DNA of 64,000 bases from Seminavis robusta (lineage: Eukaryota; Bacillariophyta; Bacillariophyceae; Naviculales; Naviculaceae), in NCBI GenBank assembly GCA_903772945.1, contig CAICTM010000176.1:1-64000 (forward strand), in the 5' to 3' direction. The notes under the pieces are model-generated. The model saw only the letters and a program-made list of their open reading frames with translations, searched no databases and was not told the origin of the DNA. Position 1 is the stretch's first letter; every line of letters begins with the position of its first letter. Both the position numbers and the translations under genes were made by a program. Below, piece after piece: positions 1 to 12,830 of this stretch.

Positions 1-2515
1 GACGTTGCAGGACCCTTAAGTGCTGACGTCACAACAAAAGGATCAGCAGAAGCTCTTCATCCAACAGCGAAGTCAAGACCATGGCTCTCCGTCAGCCCGT
101 TGCGGTCGCCGCAGCTCCGGTCCATGTGCCATTGTCGATGTGTGCTAATAGAAAGAGAGAATGACTTGTTTCTCCGGTCCTGGTTCGATTGCTACGAATG
201 ACGCGCACGCTCCGGAGGCCAGACGCTGGGTGGCGGTTCTTTCGTACCTCGAGATCGTCGCTGTCGTCGAAATCACCGTAGATATCCGACATGCTGCTCT
301 GTTACCTCTTGCTGTTGCTTACTATATACTCTCTGATGGTAGAGTCTTCCTCTTCTTGTTGTTGCTGCTGCTCTTGTATGCTATTGTTTGCTGCTAACGT
401 TTCGATATCGTGTTTATGCCGTGACAATGTAATTGTCAAACTGCTGTTGTGAAGTTGCTTCAGCTGCTAATGGCAAAAAGGTCAACACTCCATCTGCTTT
501 TGGCAACACCAGGGCACCAACAGGAATAAGAATGCCTGACGCTGAAAGCAGCTGCCTCCCACGCCAGGCAGCCAAGACTTAACTCTACTGACCGTCAACA
601 GAGGCCACATCGGTGAAGTGCCAACTCAGTCCCTAATTCTCATTGTTGCCATATTTGCCAAATTTCCCCCTTGACTCGATTGATTGTTGCATTTATAAAT
701 ACTAGCACTGTGTACAGAATAGTAGAGGGGGAAAATGTCAGGTATCCCAACCCGAAGCTCTCACCGTCTGTTCTTGTCCTATTTTGAAGCCGCGAATTCT
801 TAGGGTATCCAATTCCACTGTGACCATTCAGTACAGCATCAAGTTCCCTGTCACCAATGGTTCGCTTGACGTCGGAAGAAATCTGCAAAAATAGCAGCTG
901 CGGTTGAAGGAGAGGCCAGAAGGGTTGGAGTAGCCGCCGTCTTGCATTAATTATGGATATTTCATGGGTCAAGCTTGGTCCAACATGTAGTCCAGCTTGC
1001 CCAATCCATCAGCGGGGCAATGATGGTTCGAGGAACATGCTTGGCAAGCTTCAGTTGGTAACCAGCGCTCCTGGAATGCTTAGTCTAGTTTCAGGCGAAC
1101 CAATCAAGACGAAGTCCGCCGTAATAAAGGTGCAGGTAATTATTCGTCCCTGTTAGGGCAAGCTTTAGTAGGACTGCATTCTTGGACTTGGTTTTCGTCT
1201 AAATTAAAGTATGGCGCATGTACATTTATTTTCAAGCGGAGAACAGCACAGTACGGCAGGCGGCCGAGGTACGGTGCGGCAGTCATACGGAGGGAAGTCC
1301 GAACCACCAAGCAAACCAAATTATTGCAGCCAGCCTTCAATCTATCTATCCCTGCGTATCAGAATACAGCAATACTGGACAAAAAAAAAAGAAACAATAC
1401 CCTCTCCACAAGTAATTGAGGCTGCACCAAACGAATTCACAACTTCGGGTTGCAGCAGCACAGCAACACCCGATGGGAACTGAAGGCCATGCCGTGGGAT
1501 TCGATTCGATTTGTTTCCTTTTTGCGTGTGTCCTTTTTGTTGCAGTCAAAGCTCCGATCGGGCAGGCCGTGGGCCAGGGATTTCATTCCCTTTTTGGAGT
1601 CCCGCTATGTTTGACGTTCGTACTCGAGGACCATGGGGTTCGACGGTCGCACTCCATGGAGCGTAGCTAGACCACATGTAGATGCATCTCTCACTCTCGG
1701 CCCCTTGCTTGCTGCGGCGATTCATCATACGGTACTCCCGAATAAACATCAGATACATGCAGATAGAAGAAAGCCTAGAGCCTCTGGCCAGCAACATGTA
1801 CGAACTACAAGTTTAGGCTATATCTATATTCAACTTGACTCCAAAGCAACGATTCCACACTGACAGACTGCTACAAATATATTAAAGTAGAAAGGGTGTG
1901 CGGTTTCCCTACTTTTAGGATGCACGGCATCTGTGACGCTGCCAAGAAGACGAATGGCCTGCATTTTTGGGAGAGCAATCAATGAACAAGTTCGGGCATA
2001 CAAAGCAACTCTCTCATTTGGCTAGATTCAATCATTGTATACTATATGAAAGAATGCATCTTGCTCACTCAGCCTCTGATGAATTCCAACACACTCTGAT
2101 CCTTGAGATGTGAGCAAGTCTCACCAAATTTCTCCTTTTTGAAAATTTGAAGCCAAGAATCTTCATGTCACGTGTAGCCGTATTGAGAAGTCATCATCTT
2201 AAGTCTTTGTGAGTCCTGCAAAAGATTCTGCGAATAAACGTGGGTTCGCGGTTGCTCGTGATTTTTCTTGTGTCGTCAAACCAGCAGATGACGATGATGA
2301 TCGAGCTGCATCCCCAACAGAAGACTTGAGCCTGTGCATGTTTGTTCCACAAGACAATCATCACTATCATAGCAAGCTCATCTTCTACTAGCCAGTACCT
2401 TTCCCTTTTAAAAAAGCCATAAACCAAACTAAACCAAGCCAAGCAACATCCTGATTGGTTGACTGATTTTTCCAGGTTGGGATATGGGTAGCCTGCTTCT
2501 ATTCTCCAGACGACA
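1..2515. other. intergenic region without supported gene
   Basis: I see no convincing coding region in these 2.5 kb. Open frames are short, overlap on both strands and have no recognisable domain. One minus-strand frame begins with an ATG at 292 and an acidic start (MSDIYGDFDDSDDLE), followed by a GTACGA that could be a splice donor, but splicing it to the nearest acceptor gives a stop within about 25 codons, so I do not call it. A TGACGTCA palindrome (CRE/bZIP type) lies at 24-31. The last 150 bases before 2516 must hold the promoter and 5' UTR of the FAS1 gene. Confidence 0.6.
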
Positions 2516-5500
2516 ATGAATTTTATGTGGTCTTTCTCGGCACTTTATTCCCTGATTCTTCTGCTACATGTGCCGCAAGAGTGTGAAGCATCTTCCTTTG
2601 GTGCTCTGAGCTGCATCGTAGGAAGTGACGGACTGGGCGGAGCTCACTTGTCTGCCGATACATTGGAAACCGGGAATCTGGACACTCTGTTTTCCGTGCA
2701 ACTGGATGGAGTGGAAATTACCACCGGCCAAGATGTGAGCTTTATCCCAGAAGGCGCCGAGTTTAGAATGCCCTTGGTCGTCTTGACCAATGACGTTGAC
2801 ACCACGCCCATTCGAGGCTTTAACATGCTAGTCTCCCTGCAAGACGATTCCGCTACCGCCTCTCTACTAATTCAGTCTGATAGGCAACAAGAAAACACCG
2901 AGTGTGTAGGCGTTACGACTTCCGGGATTACGCATACCAGCAGTGACCCCAAGAGCGAAGTATCGACTGAAATTTTCGTCATTGATCGACTCTTTGGACA
3001 ACCACAACGAACCGACAGCCTACAACTGAGTATTGATGTTACCATTGTCGTACAAAATTCAGCAGGCATCTCCCGCTACTACTACTCCCAGTACTTTATC
3101 CAACTCCGATCACTCGTTACCCTGGTACCCACCGTGGCTACTACCAATCAACCCACTACCATGCCCAGCAGTGGTGTTGCAGCAGCAGCAGCAGCAGCAA
3201 CCACTCTGCCAACTCCATTGACCACAATTTGGAGCACAGCCTTTGAAACTGCCATTGCCACCACCAGTCAACCTTCCGGCACGTCGTTTCCAACTGCGAC
3301 GGGAACCAGTACCTTGGCACCCACCGTGCAAGGAGGGACTACCGTGCCCACTGTCGGAGCCACCACGACCGTACTGCCCACCCCCAATGGATTCACTACT
3401 GTACCGACCACCTTTGGGAGTTGTCCCGCATTTGGTGCAGATGACGAGGAAATTACCTGTCAAGACTGTTTGGAAGCGGGATGTTCGTGGGCTTTGGGAC
3501 AGTGTTTCAATCAGTGTGATGTCATTGCAGATGTCACCTGTTACAATCAAGAGATTTTGGAAGGACAATCCCCTCCCGACATTTGTGCACTTGTTGTGAT
3601 GGATCAAGAAAATGCGGCCATTTGCTATAATGGCAATTCGTGTGAGGAATGTGTAAACACGCGACAAACGACGGGCGATGCGTGTGAATGGTATCCCGGC
3701 GCGGAATTTTGTGGAACAGGAGGGTGTAACTCGGCAGGATGTGGTACCACCACGTGTGATGAGACAACAGCACCGACGACGGTAGTCGCCGAAACCACGG
3801 TACCAACCACAGTGGGGGACCCGACTTGCCCCGCCTTTGCTTCGGGGGAAGAGCCCTCGTGCGAACAATGTTTGGAGGCGGGATGTTCGTGGACCCTCGG
3901 ATTGTGTTTCAATGGATGTGCCATTCCCGATGCTTCTTGTTACAATCAAGAGAATTTCGGAGGACAACCCGATGCCATTTGCACCCTTTATGCGGTCGAG
4001 CAAGAAAATGCCGTCCTTTGTTCTGGTAGCAGAACTTGCGACGACTGTGTCGCGTCGCAACAAACATCGGGCGACTTTTGTGAATGGTATCCCGACGCGG
4101 CGTTTTGTGGCACTGGACGGTGTGGCGCTGGCGGGTGTGGGACCACCGAGTGTTCACCAACGGCAGTGCCTGAAACATTTATGCCGACTACCTTTACTAC
4201 GAGTGCACCGACTGTTGCGGGAGCGACGAATCAACCGACTGTGGCGGATAGCAGTGGAGAGACCAATCAACCCACCGTGGCTGGAAGCAATGGTGGTGAG
4301 ACCACCACTGAACCGACCATAGCTGGAAGCAATGGAGAGACCAACCAACCCACAGCACAGGAAAGTGACGATCCCGTGGACCCTGTGGAAGACCAAGGTG
4401 CAGCACTAAACACCATTATGGATCAACTGATTCTAGGGGGGGCGGGCGATGACGAAAAAGGATTTGCAACTCTCGTTCGAGCTCTGCAATTCGTGGGTCT
4501 CGATGGCGTACTCTCCGATACGACAACCAATTACACACTCTTTGCGCCCAACAATCGAGCCTTTGAACAAATAGTGCCGCTGGACTATGATCACTTTTTC
4601 TTCACGCCAGACTATTACTATCATCACAAAAATATTCTCGAACGATATATTGTTCCCGACGCAATCATACTGGCATCCGATAACGTCGACAGTACTTTGG
4701 AGACGCTCGGTGGGGACCCAGTCGAAATGGTCGACGACATTTACTTTAGCGTCAGATTGGAACCTCCATTCGATTTCGAATGCAGCAATGGTGTTTATCA
4801 TGGATTGTTTGGCTTCCACTGGACCTTTGCGGACTATACGCCCATTGATGACTACCTGAAAATTGCACCCGACACAAATTTCAGCATCTTCTCGGACCTA
4901 TTGGACCTTTACCAGATAAATTACGGAGACGTCTTGGGTAGCAAAGAGGGTGGTCCATTCACGTTATTCGCTCCGAATAACGATGCCGTGGTGAGGAGAT
5001 GGGGTAACGAAGACATGCTGCAGTTGGTAGGGCCAGACTTGAAGACTTCGATTGAAAATTTTATTGTCGTGGGGAGTTATCCCATCGAACGTCTCGAGAC
5101 ATTGTCGGCAATCAACATGATGAGCGGGAACAGTTTAGAAGTCAAGTCATTTGATGAAATTGGCAATTCGGGAACCAAAATAATCCAGGCAGACACGTTT
5201 GTCAACAACGGGTTGGTCCACGAAATTGACCAGTGGCTGGATAGCGTTGAAGACTTTGGGACCGCTGTTCCAACGGCCTCGCCATCACCAACTGCCGAAG
5301 GGCCAGCAGGCGATGACGGTTCTTGCGATTACTGCCACGGTGGCCAGGTCGTCCCAGGCGGCGAAGTGGTAGCTGGAGTCACCTGCGAACTTTGGGCAGA
5401 AAGCGCTGCACTTTCTACTCCGGAGAGCAATGAGTGTTTATTGGATCGACTGCTGGGCGTAGCCTTCTGTGGTTGCCCGAGCGATGTGACCGCCACATGC

Positions 5501-8500
5501 GACGTCTGCAGCGGGTCGGTAGCTTCCAGGACTGGGGTCAGCAAAAGCATGTATAACAAAAGGGGCAACTTTCAGCCCGATCCTGACACGGTCGAGCTTG
5601 GCCAAGAAATCGAGGTGGAAGGCTACATAATGGATCGTTTCTGTATTGAACTTGGGACGCTCCTGGACAACTCGGCGCTGCCAACGTTGGAGAATGCCGA
5701 TAAACATTCTGTTCATTGTCTTGTTGACGTTGAACCCTGCCTAGCATCGGCTTTCGAGGTTCTTCTGGATCCTAGTCCAGATGATGCTAGCGGGATGTTC
5801 AGGCGGGGCTACACTCTTGATGACAACAGCAAAAATCTGATTGTCTCGATTGCTAGGGACGTTGGAGTGTGCACAACTTGTGGTGGCACCGGAACGCTGG
5901 AGGAGGGATTTCGCGCTAGAATGAAGGGTATTGTCGTCAGACCGGGTGATGAAGCTTCCGGATCAGGCCCCGTCATCACCGTTGATTCCGCAGAGGCCGT
6001 GCTCAATCTTAACACTGGCATTCCCGCGGACTTTGAGGACCTGCATTTACTGGACAACCCAGCCCTCACCTGCAATGACTTGAAGGATTTTCCTGCGGTT
6101 GATGGTGATTCGACCTGTGGTTTACTAGCTGAGAACTACGCATCTTACTGTGGGTGCGAAGCAACTCCAGAACCCGTACCCGCGACTCCAAGTCCAAGCT
6201 CCGACACTCAGACTTGTACCTATTGCGATCGAGGAGAGTTTTCTGGAGATGCGTTGTTCCCAGACGGCACATCATGTTCAGTGTTGGACAACTCTGTCGT
6301 TTCCGCTGAGGATTGCATCTTTGCCCGAGGTCTTGCTGCGGGTTTCTGTGGATGTTTGGCAGTGCAAGGGGTATGCGACGTTTGCTCTGGGGTGCTCGCC
6401 GAACAGAGCGACGCAACGGCACTCTCAAGTGATTTCAGCGCAAGAATTATTCCAGGTGAAGTCGCCCTTACGTGCAGCGACTTGTTCAGCATTCCAGCGG
6501 TTGATGGAGAAAGCACATGCCAAGCGCTTTTTGGCACCTTTGCAGCGTACTGCGGATGCGGCGGCACCGGAGGAACAGTGCAGGATGTTTTGGATGCAAG
6601 CCTGAATATGATCATATTCCGACAAGGCCTCGTCTTGCTCAACTTTGACAAACTCTTGAGTATGCCGGATAAAGAATTCACAGTGTTTGCTCCCCAGGAT
6701 GAATACCTTCTGAACGAAGGTGTTCTCGATCTATACGGCGAGAACTTTGAGGCGTGGACGGGGCACTTTGCTGCCTTGCTAGAGTTTCACCTGGTGGAAG
6801 GCGCCACAATCTCGAGCGAACTACTTTGGAGTGGAGCAGCTGGAGATTCGGTGACCACTGTGTCTTCCGAAAGCTTGCCTATCGATGCAAATTTGCAGCT
6901 GGTAGGGAACCGCTCCATAGTTTCACCGGATCGATTGGCTGATAATGGTGTGATTCACGAAATTGACGGGCTCTTGTACGCCCCGTGGATGTATCTCAAT
7001 ATATGGGAGCTTCTGCAAACCAGGACTGGAGAAGTTGACACGGAACGCCTTCTCCAAACAGCAGAAGGGTTCTCTACCCTAGTCTCCTTGATCGAAAGCG
7101 CAGCGTTTGACAGTGACACGGCACTTATTGGTTTCGTGGAGAATGGAACAACGCTTGTCACCCCTCGTGATGTTGCATTTGAGGGAGACATCTCTCCTTC
7201 CGTTGACGCGGTCGACCTCATTCGCTATCATGTCGTTGAGGTAAATAACTACCTGGAAGAGCTGGGTGGAGTCGTGTTTGATGCCTTGCCGACAAGACAC
7301 CCGACCGCCGACGTACTTCTAACTGTTGACGAAGATGGAGTCATACGATACAACGATGTTGAAGTTCAAAGGGAACAGTTTGCGTGGAATGGGTAAGCGC
7401 CTCGCAGCACCGTATATCATTCGCATGACAATCGAATCATTCCTGCACGATCTTATCTGCTTGTTTGCAATACTTTCCTCCCAGGCTTGTTCATGAAGTG
7501 GATGATATCCTGCAACCGCCTGGCATGGTTGAGATCTTGGGTTTTGCCCATGACTTTACTGATATTGGAGTCAGGAAGATCCAACAACTCTTCTTGGCGA
7601 CTGGGTGGGACCCCAAGAACATTTCTAGCCAGGTCGAAGTGATCGGTGCGAATCGATTCACACTTTTCGCTCCAGTCGACAGCGTGTTTGATGAACATTC
7701 CTACGCTGAAGACTTCTTTGTAAAACTAGTGACTGCCCCCCTCTGGTCGAGACACTTAGAGCATTTGCTCCAGAGCTTTATGGTATCTACCCCATTCGAA
7801 AAGGACGCCTTGTTGGAGGTAAATGAAATGAGCGTGGAGACTATTGCAGGAGGAGAATTCATCTATATTTCGTCCTTATCGGGCACTCTGGAAGTTGAGT
7901 TTGGACCTGTTCTGGGTCCGTCACCAAGCTGTACGGATGGGTAAGAATCACTCTGGTTGCCGAATTTCCGCATCACTTTCGAGCTGTTCTCACATCACAC
8001 GTTTCTTTCTATTTGTGAAGCGTCGTGTTTTTTGTCGGACCGGGCATGGATCTTCCTATCGTGATGCAATATGATATCACCAGCTATCTGACAGTTTTCA
8101 CCACATCTACTTTTGGTAACCTTCTCAAGGACAACATCGACTTGCGCGGAACCTCTGAAACCCCGATCACAGCGATGGTCCCCCCTGACTTTGATGATTC
8201 CCAAATTCCAGAGACTGATTTGGAAGACATCCTCGCAAACCATCTCTTTGAAGATCTTCTTTTCCTCGACCAACTCTTGGAAATGGACGGTGGCATCATA
8301 CGATCCATCAACGGAAAGCAGTGGGTCGTCAGCGTCATGGGCGGCACGATTCTGCTGAGTGGTGAAAGCGGCGGGGATCCTGCCGTGATTGTATTCCCCG
8401 AAAATGAATTGGAAAACGCCCCCGGCGAGATTCTTGTCAGAAACGGGATCGTCTATTACCTGGACAGACTGCTATTGGACCAGCCATTGGATGCAAACGT

Positions 8501-11500
8501 TACAGCTAGTCCTTCGATGGACGCAAGCGCGACAGCAAGTCCTTCGATGGATGCAAATCCTACAACAAGTCCTTCGATGGATGCAAACCCTACAGCAAGT
8601 CCCTCGATGGATGCAAACCCTACAACAAGTCCCTCGATGGACGCAAACCCTACAACAAGTCCTTCAGTGGATGCAAACCCCACAACACGCCCCTCATCGA
8701 CGTTCGGCACAACAGGTTCTCCGTCTCCACCTTCCTCCTCGATCACTCAGACTGTGACAGCAACGACGGCGTTTGTATTGTCTAACCAGGAAGGCCTCAC
8801 TGCGACTGACTTAGCATCCGATCATGAGGATACTTTGAACTCTGGGTTCAGTGACCTGGCTGCACGCGTCGTGGACGAGGCATCGAATCCTGAGGGCTCT
8901 GTCGGAGGACCTGTCTACACTGTCTACAGGTACTCCGTCACTTTGGAACCAAACAGTGCAGAAGTTTATGCTGTCACAGACACATCTTGCCCCGCGAGTT
9001 CACCTCCTGATTCAACTTGCCAATTGGTCTATGGACGATTCGATCTCAACGTTGAACAAGGCGATCCTGAAGCCGTGGCAGCCAAGTATGAAGCAGACTT
9101 TGAAAGAGCAGTGGAGAATGGAGAGCTGGAGGAACTCTTCGCCCAGAACGACCCGAATTTTCCGTTCAATGTAGAAGGTGTAGCAGCCGATGACAATACC
9201 CCATCTCAACGTCCCAGCGCCATGGCATCGCAGCTGCCGTCAAACGTGCCAACCTTACAACCAAATCAACAGCAGCCTCCCATTCAGTCGCCAATCGGAG
9301 CCTCGAAATGTTCTGCCTGTGACGGCGGCCTGGACCAGACTGGGTCGCTTCCAGATGGACTTTCATGTAGCGATTGGTGGCAGGCAGTTTCGCAGCTCGA
9401 CGTGGAGTCCGAAGAATGCTTCATTGAACGCTCCCTGGGAGTTGAATACTGTGGTTGCAATGCTCCAGATAATGCTGAGAGCTGTCACCCATGTCCAGGC
9501 AACAATCTTGACCCCAACAAGGAGCTCCCGGATGCGAGGGGCTTGACCTGTGCATCCCTAAGCTCGGGGGTCTTCGTGTCCACCGATGCAACAACCTGTG
9601 GCATTCTAACAAGCAAATACGCTTCGTGGTGTGGCTGCCCCAATGCCCCCGAGCCTGTGTGTACCTTCTGTCCATCGGGAAACTTTGAAGATAAGCCGTT
9701 CATCATCCCCAATTACGAAAGTGTATCCTTTGAAAACAGAGTGTTTTCGCACATTGCAAACACGAGTTGTCAAGGCATCTCTGACTTTTACTCGGTGCAA
9801 ACAGTTGATGCGTGTGGCAGCACTGGAAGTGTCTTGACATTCGGCGACGCACCGTACGACCTGAATGCTTGGTGTGCGTGTTCAAATGCCACAGCCCAGA
9901 AGATATGTGGCGATTTTTGCCCCGTTGGAAGCACCTTGCGAGAGTCATTTGTATTCGATAACGCAGCTGGACTAACGTGTGGGGAAGTCTCAGAAATTTT
10001 TGACTATGTTATCGATAAGGAGGCATGTGCAGAAGCAAACGATGTCAAGGACGCGTGTTGTGTTGCGAGAGTCAATGTATCTTACGTTGTATCCAATACT
10101 CAAGGTCTGGCGGCAAACGACTTGGCATCAGTCGAATCCGGAGTGACACTGAACAGAGCACTTGCGGACTTTGCAACCACGCTTGTAGCAGACACAGAAG
10201 GCAAGCGACGAGCGCTCCGTACACCACCAAGATATCGTAGGCTCGCAGCAACTCTGCACGCAAACAGTACCGAAGTCGTTGCGGTCCAAACGGTGCAGTG
10301 TCCTTCAACAGCTCCAGAGGGTGCCAATTGTCAAAATGTATACGGACGCTTCGATTTGCGCCCTGAAGACGGAGAGTCATACCAAAACGTATCAGACAGG
10401 TACGACGTGGCCGTGGAGAAAGCAATAGAAGAAGGAAAGATGCAAGAAAGTCTTGACAAAGTGGACCCAGATTCCCCTTTCAAAGTGGAAGGAGTGGCTG
10501 TCACGGATGACTCGGGCGAGCAGAACAACGGCAAAATGGCCTGGTGGCTAATTCTGCTGATTGTACTGGCCAGCGTGTCTGGCTGCTGCGGAATCCTCTG
10601 CCTCGCTGCCTTTGCAGTGGCGCTTCAGCGGGAAAAGTCCGCTGTCACGGAGCAGGAAAAAGATTCCCCGGTGGCAGAGGCTTCCGTTCGTCTCCTTGAG
10701 AGCGAAACAAAGGAGCCAATGGAGATGGCACCACCACCAGGTGAGGGGGGAGGAGACAGTGATTGGGAATCAGAAGACCTTGAATTCGAAGGCAGCAAAG
10801 AAGATAGTGGCGAATGGGACCCAAATCGGGATCGGGTAGAAGTGGAAGAAGTGAACTACGATACAGAGGATGAGCTCGTTTCAAAGGCGCTGCAAGAGGC
10901 TGCCCCCGCGATGGAAGAAGCCCCTACTGTTGCTGTGGAAGTGAACGAAGATGGATCATCCGAGGGGTGGGGCGCCAAAGATGAGCAAAACGAAGAATGG
11001 GACCAGGACGAAGATTCTGGTGGCGAATGGGAGGATGATAGCGAGAACGAAGCAGACGAAGAAGGCAACAAGGAAGAAGATCCGATTGATAAGATGGAAC
11101 GCGGAATTGACGCACAAACACAAGGCGCAGATCCTCCAGATACGTCTGGAATGGATCCCCCAGATAACGACGAGTTGGATAGTGATAGGAATGACCAGAT
11201 TGATTCTGATCTCGAAGAAGAAGACCAGGGAGACGAGGAACCAGCGGACGAAGATCTGGAATCCGGAGTGCCCGTTGCTGCTGCCGCAAGCTTGGCCCGC
11301 GGCGTTGAGGGGCGAGAGGATGACCAAGGCCCTGGACAAGATCATGCCAGTGAGGAATCGGACGATAGAGCTGTCGAAATGGGTGCACCTCGTTCCGCAG
11401 TAGCAACCAGTGAAGGCGAAACACAAGATGGTGATCGGTCGGATCAAGGAAAAGAATCGGAAGATGAAAATCTCGATGAAAATGCCCCACCTGTTGTTGG

Positions 11501-12830
11501 TGACCAAGAGCCAAGTGATGAATCGGACGATAGAGGTGTCGAAATGGGTGCTCCCCGTTCTGCAGTAGCAACCAGTGAATCACAAGATGACGATTGGCCG
11601 GATCAAGGAAGACCATCGGAAGATGACAATCTAGGTGCCACACCTGTTGTTGGTGGCCAAGGGCCAAGTGATGAAGAATGGGACCAGGGAGATTCTGGTG
11701 GCGAATCAGAGGATGATCGCGAGGAAGACCAGGAGCCCGAAGAAGTCCCAACGGAGGACGATGGGGATGGCATTGCAGGAGCAGGAGCAGCTGTCGCTGC
11801 CAATGAAGCAGGACAAGACAACGAGGCCATGGCTGAGAATGCTGACATGGACGAGGTAAACGACCAGGAGCAGGAAGCGGGAGATGATAATATCGAGACC
11901 TCTCGGGCAGCGCCGCAAGAAGAAGAAGAGAATCTAGAGGACGACGATATCCAAAATGAAGAATGGGAGGAGGAGGATGAAGAAGAAGTGGAAGAGATTC
12001 CACCAGCTGAGAAATCTTCAAATCGAGGTGTATTGCCTGGAGAAGGCAATATCAAGCCAATAGAGGGAACCCAAGATACCGTGGCTGATGAACCGGCCAA
12101 TGCGACAAATCAAGATGCACGGGAAGACGAGGAGCATCCAGATGACGAGTGGGAGGATGATTCAGACGACGGTGATGGAGCAGCTCCGATCATTGCAGGA
12201 GCAGCAGCAGTAGCAGTTGGTGCCAGTGGCAGGCAAGGAGCGGACGACGACAATGAAGCTGACGAGGTGGAATCTCAGACTACAGGCGCCAGCACTATCA
12301 GCGGATTCAAGCCCGTGGAAGATCAGTTTATGGGGGATGAAATTTTGGAAGACATTGAACCCTTTTCGGACATGGATCTCAGTTGGACCCATAATGCGGA
12401 AGGCGACGAGGAAGACGATCTGGATCAAGCGCCAGTCACGGAAGCAGATGTATCCAGAACGTCTGCCATTGGACGACTTGCTGCCATGGCTGATGCCATG
12501 GAAAAAGAGTTTGAGTTTGATGATGAAGAGGGCGGTGCCAATGTCGTTGACGATGAATTCGATGACGATGACGACAACATGGAACATAGTTTATCTGAGT
12601 TGCACGCTGAGCTTTCGGAAGTGGATAGCCTGGCGACGGACCCAGAAGAATTGGAACGCCGTCTACAAGGAGAACCGTCGTCCATCCTGGATATGGATGC
12701 TGGCCCCGGTGGAATTGGAAGTATAGCTGTATCTGAATCTGACGACGACGATGAAGTTTGGGAAGAGGGCGATGATGAGGCCGACGACAATAACGCTCCT
12801 CCAACTGGCAACACAACAACAACAAACTAG
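2516..12830 (+). CDS. giant multi-FAS1, Cys-rich, single-pass surface protein (3 exons)
   Basis: Join 2516-7392, 7485-7940 and 8021-12830; both introns (92 and 80 nt) are GT-AG, phase 2, and restore a glycine, giving 3380 residues. Order: signal peptide (about 1-25); Thr/Pro linker; two similar Cys-rich PSI-like blocks (about 303-410 and 438-545); two FAS1 domains (about 630-770 and 780-910, with TLFAPNN and GLVHEIDQWL motifs); Cys-rich units ending in FCGC; about four more FAS1-like domains (from residue 1355 through the introns to about nt 8475; motifs TVFAPQDE, TLFAPVD); a 10-residue tandem repeat; a module duplicated either side of further Cys-rich units; one membrane helix (about 2617-2645); and a 735-residue Asp/Glu-rich cytosolic tail. 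FAS1 proteins mediate cell-cell or cell-matrix adhesion, so an adhesion or wall-attachment role is likely but inferred. The later FAS1 units are diverged. The ATG at 2516 directly precedes the signal peptide. Confidence 0.88.
8494..8698 (+). repeat. 30-bp coding minisatellite (SMDANPTTSP units)
   Basis: About seven head-to-tail copies of a 30-bp unit lie inside exon 3 of the FAS1 gene and encode a Ser/Thr/Pro-rich linker with the unit SMDANPTTSP. Copies differ mainly at silent or Ala/Thr positions. The array separates the last FAS1-like domain from the juxtamembrane modules and is probably an extended, O-glycosylated stalk. Its length should vary between strains. Confidence 0.9.
11351..11690 (+). 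repeat. duplicated acidic segment in the FAS1 protein tail
   Basis: Two adjacent copies of roughly 165-170 bp in the cytosolic tail both encode ESDDR-VEMGAPRSAVATSE followed by an acidic stretch with PVVG. The copies are close in DNA sequence, so this is a recent internal tandem duplication within a low-complexity Asp/Glu region. Confidence 0.75.

Noticed and set aside
92-292. possible partial gene on the minus strand at the window start
   Set aside because: The acidic start looks coding, but the only short splice option ends in a stop within a few codons and nothing downstream in the window supports it.
3110-4063. 317-codon open frame on the minus strand
   Set aside because: It is antisense to the Thr/Cys-rich part of FAS1 exon 1, shows no domain and lacks a plausible start; the plus strand has a signal peptide and domain evidence.
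7393-8020. three separate FAS1 genes instead of one
   Set aside because: The two gaps have GT-AG ends of 80-92 nt, keep the phase and rebuild FAS1 end motifs (such as GLVHEVDD) across the junctions. The second and third parts also lack their own ATG with a signal peptide.
8494-8698. CRISPR-like regular 30-bp repeats
   Set aside because: They are in frame, contiguous and encode a stalk within a continuous coding exon.
10924-12021. 365-codon open frame on the minus strand
   Set aside because: It is antisense to the acidic tail of the FAS1 protein. GAA/GAT-rich coding DNA rarely makes stops on the opposite strand, and the translation is low-complexity Leu/His/Pro.
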